From Vanessa cardui (taxonomy: Eukaryota > Arthropoda > Insecta > Lepidoptera > Nymphalidae), in assembly GCF_905220365.1 (NCBI RefSeq), contig NC_061143.1, positions 2,852,001-2,916,000 on the forward strand: 64,000 nt of DNA, in the 5' to 3' direction. Within the stretch, counting starts at the first letter, position 1. The number at the start of each line of letters is the position of its first letter. Positions 56,142 through 64,000 of the stretch are shown here, piece after piece. The notes beneath the pieces are model-generated. The model had not been told where the DNA came from. It made no database searches and worked only from the letters and a program-made list of their open reading frames with translations. A program made the position numbers and the translations under genes.

Positions 56142-56245
56142 CTTAAAGGGCGGCAATGCTTGCAAGCCCTCCGTTGATGCAAATGTCAATTGCTGGTGGA
56201 ACTCACTTTCCACCTGGTAAGCCTAGTTTGCCCCAACCATAAAAA
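56142..56245 (+). mobile_element. Rep-D 3' fragment
   Basis: 'ttaaagggcggcaatgcttg', 'caagccctccgttgatgcaa', 'tggtggaactcactttccac' and 'cctagtttgcc'. Confidence 0.65.
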
Positions 56246-56287
56246 AAAACAAACAAAAAAGATATTAAAGCATTCTCTGGTAGCCTT

Positions 56288-56357
56288 TCGGCCTAAGGCC
56301 ATATTAGGCTCATTTTATATAAATATATAAAATGAGCCTAATATGGCCTAAGGCCGA
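56288..56357. repeat. 34-bp near-perfect inverted repeat
   Basis: The arms 56288-56321 and 56324-56357 pair with a single mismatch around a 2-base centre in AT-rich sequence. They include 'ggctcattttatata' and 'tatataaaatgagcc'. It is the longest near-perfect hairpin in the window. Confidence 0.92.
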
Positions 56358-57079
56358 AACTACCATAAATATGGTAACTGCTTAAAACATATTAATTTTT
56401 TTTTAATTAATTTATAGCCAGCAAAATCCAATCCGGTTTTGCTATGACATCTGAAATAATCTGGTGTTTTATATAAAACAATAAAACTTAATCTTAACAA
56501 TGAAATTTATTATGTTCACTTTTATCAATAATTGTTCACTTCTTCAATTTAATTTTAGCAGTGCATTATGCTTTCGTAGAATATTGTCAGGCTGCCTGCC
56601 TGAGGCCTTGGAGGGTGTTAGGATTTACTAGTGATAGTTGAAACGCTAAGTGCTAATGTTTGTATTAATAGACGCGCTTAACGTAACATGTTCCCTTAAT
56701 CTTCTGAGATGGATTGCATATATTCTCTAATACACTGTTTATCTATATAATCAGATATGTATTTTATAAAGGTCTTATATCACTGAGATATAAATTAGAA
56801 TCCATCATTTTGCTTTTAAACAAGATTTAAAATTTTGCAAAGAGCAATTTTCTCAAACGTGTATCTTTAAATTATTATTTAGAAACCAGATCTGATACTG
56901 ACTAGGTTTTCTTCTACACTGGTGGAATGTTGAAAATAGGATGAATTGTGTTGATTTGCTTTCATATAAAAAATGTATTTATTTTATAATTCATGCGAAC
57001 CTTTTATTATAATGTTCTATAAAAAAATATATTTAAATTAAGAATCAGAAATGTTTTTTGAATTGAAATTTTAATTTAC
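56358..57079. other. unassigned AT-rich sequence
   Basis: Nothing recognised. Confidence 0.45.
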
Positions 57080-57300
57080 TAATGGCAGCGCTTTATGTAC
57101 AGCCCTTTAGGTACCAGTGATTCATCATATCATATTCTACCGCCAAGCAGTATGTCTTAGTATTGTCTTCCAATATGAGGGTCGAATGAGCTAGTGAAAC
57201 ATTTTAGTTACCACTATTGATTGTGCATTGATAGATATAAGGACTGATTAATATTTTTTACAGTGCCATTTGCCAGTTAGCTTACCCATATAAAATAGAT
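57080..57300 (+). mobile_element. Rep-C, decayed
   Basis: 'atggcagcgctttatgtaca', 'gcccttt', 'attctaccgccaagcagtat' and 'ctgattaatattttttacag' keep the order of the family. Confidence 0.6.
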
Positions 57301-57309
57301 AGATAACAT

Positions 57310-57430
57310 AAGCAGGTTACCTCACGAACCCATTCCTTCGTTCCACCATTTTCCATTCCACCCAACATTAGTGTGCATGAAATTATTGATAAACACAAAT
57401 AAACCACATGAAGATCAAGCTAAGGTACTC
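57310..57430 (-). mobile_element. SINE-A fragment, decayed
   Basis: 'gcaggttacctcacga', 'gcatgaaattattgataaac' and 'acaaataaaccacatgaaga' match the reversed middle of the SINE. Confidence 0.4.
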
Positions 57431-57494
57431 TTATAGCAATTTTCTGTTAAGACTCAAATTGTATGAGTTCACGTATTTCGTATAAAAAAAAAAA

Positions 57495-57660
57495 ATTTCG
57501 CGCACCTTTTATGGGTTTGATTGTCATATTTTAAGCAGAAAAGTAGCCTTCTTTGGACTTCAAATTTGTTTCATACCAAATTTCATCAAATTCGGTTCAG
57601 CTGTTTGGTGGTTAAAGAGTGACATAGCTACTTTCACATTTATAATATAATTATAGATCA
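57495..57660 (+). mobile_element. Rep-E
   Basis: 'tttcgcgcaccttttatggg', 'ccttctttggacttcaaatt', 'ttcggttcagctgtttggtg' and 'atttataatataattataga'. Confidence 0.7.
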
Positions 57661-58029
57661 GATTTATTAACACAAAAAAACATCTTTACTATTATTGAAA
57701 AAAATTAGGATAATATGTATTACTAATATTACTCTCTTTAATTTAGCTATGCGATAGCTTGTATATATTTATAAATATAACATAAGAGAATATATTTTAT
57801 ATATAAATAAAGATAAAATCTTCGGTCACAGCTGTACTTTAAAGGAACGAATTTATTCTCTGAGAGTTTCGTAACTGTCAAAAGTCAAATAGTACAACAT
57901 CATTCTTGAAGGAAAACTCGGAGAAACTTTAAAAATATCATTTGCAGTTTTATTTACATTATCACTAACTATCAGGTCCGCCTTCTCTCAGGTTTTCAGT
58001 CAACATAAAACTTTAATATTTTTCTATTT

Positions 58030-58315
58030 TAAGGTATAGGTTGTCGGACGATCATATGGGCCACCTGATGGTAAGTGGTCACCATCACCCATAGACAATG
58101 ACACTGTAAGAAATATTAACTATTCCTCACATCGTCAATGCGCCACCAACCTTGGAAACTAAGATGCTATGTTCCTTATGCCTGTAGTTACATTGGCTCG
58201 CTCACCCTTCAAACCGGAACACAAAAATACTGCGTATTGTTGTGTAGCGGTAGAATATCTGACTAGTGAGTGGTACCTACCCAGGCGGGCTTGCACAAAG
58301 CCCTACCACCAAGAA
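58030..58315 (-). mobile_element. Rep-C, full length
   Basis: Runs from 'ggtataggttgtcggacgat' to 'agccctaccaccaag' without large gaps. It is the best copy for defining both ends of Rep-C. Confidence 0.8.
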
Positions 58316-58392
58316 ATGTAATATTATCATAATTTACATCTCTATCAGCATTGTTTGTACTGGCAACTTGAATAATCATCATAATATATAAA

Positions 58393-58735
58393 TCAACAAC
58401 AAACAACAACAATGACAGTCTCTAAATTTCCCAGAGCTGGGTCCTGCTCCTCTTTCTTTGAGGAGAAGGTTTGGAACATATTCTAAAACGCTGTTCCAAT
58501 GCGGGTTGATGGAATGCTCATGTGGCAGAAATTCTATCCTTCAACACCAAGCACGAGAGGAATGATAAACACAAATTAAGCACATGAATATTTTAATGCT
58601 TATCTGGGTTTGAACTTGCAATGTGTATTTTATAAACATCCGTTTATAAAATACACATTGCAACGTTTATTTTAAAAACCATTGCAATCATCGGTTAAGA
58701 TACACGCGTTCTTACCACTGAGCCATCTCAGCTCT
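58393..58735 (-). mobile_element. SINE-A interrupted by a hairpin insertion
   Basis: Reversed (GTT)n tail to 'taccactgagccatctcagc'. The B-box side 'gggtttgaacttgcaa' is separated from 'tcatcggttaagatacacgc' by about 64 extra bp holding a perfect hairpin. The middle of the SINE is also shortened ('gcagaaattctatccttcaa'). Confidence 0.9.
58618..58661. repeat. 20-bp perfect inverted repeat inside a SINE, 4-base spacer
   Basis: The arm gcaatgtgtattttataaac (58618-58637), spacer atcc, exact complement (58642-58661). The hairpin and the next 20 bp are absent from every other SINE-A copy. The short direct repeat ttgcaa flanks the extra sequence. Confidence 0.95.
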
Positions 58736-58904
58736 ATATTTCAGTCAATTTACACAAAACCTTAATAAATTATACACTTAACCCTTTCTCATTAATCATG
58801 TCGTCCATTAGTGAAAACTGTATAAAATTCTGTTTCGTTATTTTTGAGTTTATTACGTACAGAATTAGCGAGAGCACACGATTATATTTACGATTAAATT
58901 GCTG

Positions 58905-59035
58905 AACCGAATTTGATGAAATTTGATATTAAGCAAACTTGAACTCTAAGAAAGGAAATAGACTACTTTTTTGCGTAAGACATGACAATCAACACTCTAA
59001 AACGCAAGCGAATGCGCGAGCGACCACTAGTATTT
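58905..59035 (-). mobile_element. Rep-E
   Basis: 'gaaccgaatttgatgaaatt', 'tgaactctaagaaaggaaat' and 'aacactctaaaacgcaagcg' with 'aatgcgcgagcga'. The terminal 'tatactaatattataaa' is lost. Confidence 0.65.
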
Positions 59036-59422
59036 TAATAAATATGGAGATTTTTTTTTATCCTACACATAAAAAGAAATTATTTTAGGTCAACTGTTAT
59101 TAAAAAACGATGTAACAAAAATCCTATTGGATTTATATGTACATCGATTTATTCGCTGTCAACATATATGAAATTAAAAGTAAACCATAACAACAAGATA
59201 AAATACAAAGTAAAAGAAGGAAAGAAAGGTACAGTGCGGCAAATTTATGTTTGCTAATGTCTGGTATTCGTTGCAAAGCCCCATCTAAAGACAAAGTATT
59301 GTCCGATTTGATCAGTGTTACTTGTCCTTTTATTTTACTTTGCTAGAAACAACATTACGAAGTCTCCTCAGTAGATATAATATCTACTATAGACATTAAC
59401 TGTCCACGATCATGAATAGCAT
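59036..59422. other. unassigned AT-rich sequence
   Basis: Nothing recognised. Confidence 0.45.
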
Positions 59423-59751
59423 TAAGGAAAGTACGTTTACGTAACAGCCCGTAAATTTCCCACTGCTGGGCTAAGAACTCCTCTCCCATCGAGGTTTGGG
59501 TTTGGAACGTATTCCTCCACCACGCTGTTCCAATGTGGGTTGGTGGAATGCATATGTGGCAGAATTTCGATGAAATTAGACACATGCAGGTTTCCTCACG
59601 ATGTTTTCCTTAATCGCCGACCACGAAATGAATTTTAAACACAAATTAAGCACACATATATAGTGGTGCTTGCCTGGATTTGAATCCGAAATCATCGGTT
59701 AAGATGCACGCGTTCTAAGCACTGGGCCATCTCAGCTCCTAAGGAAGGTAC
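59423..59751 (-). mobile_element. SINE-A, full length, with 12-bp target duplication
   Basis: taaggaaagtac (59423-59434) and taaggaaggtac (59740-59751) flank a complete reverse copy from 'gtaacagcccgtaaatttcc' to 'actgggccatctcagctc'. The one difference between the repeats hints at moderate age. Confidence 0.88.
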
Positions 59752-61199
59752 CTGACACACATTCCGAATCTATAAAGGAATCGTCGATGTAGAGTCTAAT
59801 ACATACTAGTATTATTAAACGATCCACCATATAAATAAAGGCACGACAAGATATGATGTGGAGATATTTTGTATTTAGTGGTAGGTCTATTCAAGTACGT
59901 CTAGATAGTTGGTACCTACTTATGATTACATTTTAGATTAGATTATGATAAGATTATAGATTCTACTGCCAAACGGGGATGCTTTAATTGCAGTCCGGTT
60001 TGAGTGAAGCTATCAGGGTTTCTGGTATATTGGCAATATCAGGCATCATCATGTGTTCTTAAGTTACCGTTCTTTATATTTACCAGCTTACCAACCCATT
60101 CCAGAAAAAGTGGTTCACCAACCATGGAAACACAATTATGTTACATAATCCCTTGTGCCTTTAATTATATAGTCACTCATCTTTCAATCTCGAACATAAC
60201 TATCTATAGATATAGATAGATATCTATAGATAGATCTATATCGGCCCTTTCCTCGTTGAGTGTGTAATCTATAAGTATCGCTTTGTATGTATAATAAAAA
60301 CTTATTACACGGGAACTCAATTCATTATAACAACTTTGCACCCCGTCGATTCATCATAATATCCTTTCAATTCCACTAACTACGTACAATAAAGTGATTT
60401 CCTTTATAGTGCATATAATACGCCTTCAAGCATGTGATTGATTGAGTATAATGATCGTATGCAATAATGACACCATAATTTCGAAAGAACTCGGAACGTC
60501 CTGCTTGATTGAAATACAAATTTTATTCAATAATGCATTACTTTTTGACATTCAAAGAAAATAGGCTAACAAAATATTTGTTAAAAGCTGAGTTAGTCTT
60601 TTTTGGAAAAATTGCTTTTGTTTACAAATTTCGATATTAATAAGAAATCGCCTAGAGGTAATCATTTATTTTCATGATTTACTGTTTATTAACTCTAAAT
60701 TAATAAATAATTCTTATTATTCCTTAAAATAATTTTAGAAAATAAACGTCTGGATTTAGGATCGAGTTCCATCCATTCTTAAGTTTACTTGAATAAAAAT
60801 TATTTGATTTGATTAGGGTACACATAGTTTATGCAGTTAAATATTGTTAAAACTATTGATTAACTTTGGGTTAATATTAGAATTAATATTACAGGATTCT
60901 AAGAATACTTGGTAAAGTATGGTCACCATACTTTATCCCCAGAATATAAATTATGTTACAAAGGTACAGTATCGAAAGTTACCGACACAGGACTAATTTC
61001 TGGGAGATCAAAAACAATACATTCGCTAGAATTTTGGACGAAAAACATGATTTGATTGTATGGCATTAATGTCGAAATTGTATTCTTAGATTACGGTAAC
61101 CAGGGTACGGTAATCTTGATACCAATTTCGAGATGATAATAATATTTTGAAATAATATTAGTAAGTCCTTGAAAATTGCTGGTATTCATTCGTGTCTGT
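59752..61199. other. mostly unassigned; decayed Rep-C and a GATA-type repeat
   Basis: 'tagtggtaggtctattcaag' and 'tctactgccaaacggggatg' (59.88-60.0 kb) are a decayed Rep-C. At 60200-60233 a (CTAT/GATA)n tract forms 14-bp arms. At about 60911-60940 a short palindrome 'taaagtatggt' faces 'accatacttta'. A LINE tail J scrap lies near 60.78 kb. No exon is supported. Confidence 0.4.
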
Positions 61200-61285
61200 T
61201 CCTCATTCACACCAAACAAATGAACATAATTTGATGAAATTTAATATGAAGCAAGTTTCAACTCCATTGTTCGGACGTCTCTATA
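61200..61285 (-). mobile_element. Rep-E fragment
   Basis: 'aatgaacataatttgatgaa' and 'atttaatatgaagcaagttt' with 'caactcca'. Confidence 0.5.
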
Positions 61286-61390
61286 GTATGTGCCGATGCC
61301 GCGACGTCACCCAAAAAGAGGAGTGGGTACCGCTGGTTATGGTGTTCTAGCGCGCCCCACATACCCACCTCATCATGCAGGAAAAATGGC
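61286..61390. other. GC-rich unassigned island
   Basis: 'gccgatgccgcgacgtcacc', 'gaggagtgggtaccgctggt' and 'gcgccccacatacccacctc' stand out from the AT-rich flanks. I suspect a LINE 3' untranslated piece but cannot assign it. Confidence 0.35.
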
Positions 61391-62127
61391 TAACTATAAC
61401 AACTGCAACTTTTCAAATGCGAGCATAGCCACGGCTTACAACTTGTTTGTCTAAATCAAATGTCTGTAACATATTTTTCCATGATCCGTCACAACCACAA
61501 AAGAGATCAAAATCAGATTTTTTCAATCCTATAAGAAAAGTTGAATGTTTTGTTATTGTATACACTCGTACATTTGACACATATCACGGAGTCAGACGTT
61601 GAAATATGTTTTTTCTTTGAATAGTTGTATGTTTTTTACGAAAACAATTTTGTTGTAAGATTAAGATATTGATACAAAAATATTATTTCCACGAAAACGT
61701 CCTCTATAAGGAGCTTCAATCACTTTTATAAGCCTTACTACAAATCACGTGATTCACAATAATGAGCAGAAATATCATAGTACCGTCTTATTAAATATCA
61801 ATGTTATCAATAAAATTCAAAAATAATTTATCTTATTTAGTACTACGTAATTGATTAACATACAATAAATAATGTAAACGTCGTAATTATCCAATTACTT
61901 AAAAAATTCTTATTTAATATATCAAAGGAATACAATACATATTTTTATATTTCTTTCTTTCAAAAATATTTACGATTTACTTAATAGCGACTTCTATATT
62001 ACTAAAATCAGATACGACTTCCTCTATTCAACCCCCTTTAAATTTTGAAAAGTGTTGTATTTAATGTCTTTTTTGTAGTACTCATTCACTTTCTATAAGG
62101 CATTTATATAAAAAATAATGGAAAGTA
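61391..62127. other. unassigned AT-rich sequence
   Basis: Nothing recognised. Confidence 0.45.
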
Positions 62128-62380
62128 AAGTAACAGCCTGTACATTTTACCACTGCTGAGATATGGCCTCCTCTTCCATTAAGGAGAGGGTTTGGAACAT
62201 ATTCCACACATGACATGACATGACACATGCAGGTTTCCTCAGGATGTTTTCCTTCACCGCCGAGCACGAGATGAATTATAAACACAAATTTAGCACATAT
62301 ATATAGAGGTGCTTGCCTGGGTTTGAACCCGCAATCATTGGTTAAGATGCACGCGTTCTAACCACTGGGCCATCTCAGCT
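62128..62380 (-). mobile_element. SINE-A with internal deletion
   Basis: From 'aagtaacagcctgtacattt' to 'ctaaccactgggccatctca'. About 55 bp is replaced by 'acatgacatgacatgaca', a small 5-bp tandem repeat. 'tttatat' lies on both sides and may be a short target duplication. Confidence 0.88.
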
Positions 62381-62506
62381 CTTTTATATGAAAATTTTCA
62401 TCTTGTAAGACCCATCGGCTTAGATCATATCGTCACTTAGTCATTTCAATTTTTTTTAATAAATTTGTTATATATTTGTGTAAAGAAATATAAAATATAT
62501 TCGTGT

Positions 62507-62645
62507 AAAATGTTGAAAAAAGAGTAACTACTGAGATTCTTGTCGGTTCTTTTAGATAGAATATATTTTCCGAACCGGTGGTTAATATAGTTAAATATCT
62601 ATTCAAAGGTGCTTGTAAAACCCTACTTGAATATAATATATTTTG
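62507..62645 (+). mobile_element. LINE tail J
   Basis: 'aatgttgaaaaaagagtaac', 'ttccgaaccggtggttaata', 'gcttgtaaaaccctacttga' and 'atataatatattttgatg'. Confidence 0.65.
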
Positions 62646-63530
62646 ATGTATAATACCTATTTTATATAGTTATATAACGAACATATAATTATGTTATAAC
62701 ACATATGTTTTGATGTAATAATTTGAATGCGCATATAATTTGATGTTTTGACTAATTATGTAAGCTTCGTTATAGGCTCGACTAGGCTTAACCGTCCATC
62801 ACTGGTTTAACACATATTTCTGAATTATAATTAACAATGATTTAAATATAACCCCAATATCACAACCGTATATAATTTGTCTATCGAAATGAACGATGAC
62901 TGTTCGATTCTTCATTTAAGAAAAAAAAAACAACTTTTTTGAATTTGATGAATTGTTTGAGATATTTATTTGTTGTCACAAAAAATAAACAGAAATCTAT
63001 CTTTTTTGTCGCTACTTGGTTTATATATATCACTGTAATAGTGTAGATATATATAGATTATAATCTATCTGGCGAGATTGTGAACTGTCGAAAGATTGTG
63101 TTTTATATATACACAAAAATGATGTGCACGGTACACAAAAATGATTACCTGGTTGAAACAAAGGAACTATGTTGACAATTTTTGAAAATAATGGTTAAAC
63201 CAGAAATAAAATTGTTATTAAAAATCTCGTCCAGTAACCAAACTTAACTTGAAATAATTTAATACAAAAACGTATATAAAGGAAAGAAAGAGAGAGAAAG
63301 AAATATATCTATTTCCTAACGTGATGATTTCCTGTATGCCGCGTAAAAGAATTTCGTTCCAAAAATATGTTAGAGATTAATCACCGTTTGACAAATGACC
63401 ATGGACATTGAAACATCTTACCGGCCATTAGGGTTTTCCGTACCCGGACACTACTGGTCGGATTCCTAATAATTCACTACGGCACCTTTTATACAGCTCC
63501 ACTTCCATGACAACAGCTACAACAACAAAA
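62646..63530. other. unassigned AT-rich sequence
   Basis: Includes TATAGA-type simple sequence near 63040-63070. No exon is supported. Confidence 0.4.
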
Positions 63531-63803
63531 TGGGTCAGATGGCTCTGTGATTAAAACGCATGCATCTTAACCGATGAGTGCAGCGTCAAACCCAGGCAAG
63601 CACCACACCATATTCATGTGCCTAATTTGTGCTTATAATTAATTTCGCTCAGCGTTGAAGAAAAACATTGTGCGGAAACCTTCATCAGTCTACTTTCATA
63701 GAAATTCTGCCACATATGTATTCCACAAATCCGAATTGGAGAAGCAGTATGTTTCAAAACCTTCCCCTAGAACAAAGAGAAGACCTTGAGATATTTGCAG
63801 GCA
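63531..63803 (+). mobile_element. SINE-A, diverged
   Basis: Head 'gggtcagatggctctgtgat', body 'gaagaaaaacattgtgcgga', end 'agaccttgagatatttgcag'. Both boxes are damaged. It appears to be an old copy. Confidence 0.8.
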
Positions 63804-63927
63804 CAAATACACAACAGAACAATGTCTGCCGGGCTTAAAAACGCACAGCTTAAAGTATAAAAATAAAAGTGTTAAATGTTGCAATCGTCTGCTAAACAAG
63901 CTTTATAAGACCATACGGCAGTCACAT

Positions 63928-63975
63928 CATATTTATTATACTAGTATAGATAACTATACTAGTATAATAAATATG
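63928..63975. repeat. 22-bp perfect inverted repeat, 4-base spacer
   Basis: The arms 63928-63949 and 63954-63975 are exact complements around the spacer ataa. The inner part is 'tactagtatag' facing 'ctatactagta'. The right arm is the end of a Rep-E copy that runs off the window. Confidence 0.95.
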
Positions 63976-64000
63976 AAAGAAACTATGTCGATCGGTCTGT
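63954..64000 (-). mobile_element. Rep-E, cut by window end
   Basis: 'ctatactagtataataaata', then 'tgaaagaaactatgtcgatc' and 'ggtctgt' is the start of a reverse copy. Confidence 0.65.

Noticed and set aside
60200..60233. 14-bp inverted repeat with 6-base centre
   Set aside because: It lies in a (CTAT/GATA)n microsatellite, where such pairing is trivial. It was not counted with the four-base-spacer hairpins.
1..64000. CRISPR array, operons, ribosomal RNA, viral gene cluster
   Set aside because: There are no regularly spaced short repeats, no gene clusters with ribosome binding sites, and no rRNA-like or virus-like stretches. The sequence is eukaryotic repeat DNA.

Overview
This window reads as a gene-poor, repeat-dense stretch of an insect nuclear genome, most likely a butterfly (Lepidoptera, probably Nymphalidae). 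The sequence is strongly AT-rich. It carries many copies of a tRNA-headed SINE whose body (head 'gatggcccagtggttagaa', middle 'ccgcattggaacagcgtgg', end 'cccagcagtgggaaatttac' followed by GTT or similar repeats) I recognise as the Metulj type described from Heliconius. It also holds several other short interspersed families typical of butterfly genomes. There is no bacterial, viral or organelle gene organisation. I found no complete host protein-coding gene. Nearly every open frame of 60-120 codons is chance or reads through a repeat.

Family names used below are mine. SINE-A is Metulj-like, about 300 bp, with RNA polymerase III A box TGGCCCAGTGG and B box GGTTCAAACCC; about 28 copies lie here in both orientations. 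SINE-B is about 225 bp with near-perfect boxes TGGTCGAGTGG and GGTTCGATTCC; about 8 copies. Rep-C is about 280 bp ('ggtggtagggctttgtgcaa' to 'catatgctcgtccgcc'). Rep-D is about 180 bp ('ccgaaccgatacgac' to 'ctcctgctcgtttgcc'). Rep-E starts near 'cccgcggcttcgctcg' and ends 'ataatattagtatagat'; it looks Helitron-like or MITE-like. Rep-F is 'acttcgcac' to 'tagggacagac'. LINE tail J ends 'agcctacttgaataaa'. The class of Rep-C, D, E and F is not proven here.

Layout. 0-10 kb: SINEs, Rep-C, and a TATA box placed before a 51-codon reading frame (1.8 kb). 10-12 kb: a non-autonomous hAT element (10812-11215) with an 8-bp target duplication, then a 5'-truncated LINE tail (11266-11671) with a 15-bp duplication. 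12-23 kb: SINEs, a 50-bp-arm fold-back (15.6 kb), LINE C-terminal fragments (16.1, 21.9, 22.2 kb) and a possible exon on the minus strand (19.2-19.4 kb). 23-36 kb: repeats, a possible Inr-DPE core promoter at 30.77 kb, and a 163-bp MITE nested in Rep-E (33.2 kb). 36-50 kb: dated nested insertions (a SINE inside Rep-E at 37.6 kb) and a SINE with a template-switch-like inversion plus tandem duplication (45.6 kb). 50.9-54.8 kb: a MITE beside two near-identical 1,731-bp tandem units, each with a broken THAP-like transposon reading frame. 55-64 kb: more SINEs, Rep-C and Rep-E, and a run of striking hairpins.

The most unusual signal is a series of at least seven long, perfect or near-perfect inverted repeats separated by exactly four bases. 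In one case the undamaged SINE consensus shows what the ancestral sequence was, and the change has the form expected of DNA-polymerase template switching. The genes do not form a pathway; the window is a record of transposition, nesting and local rearrangement.
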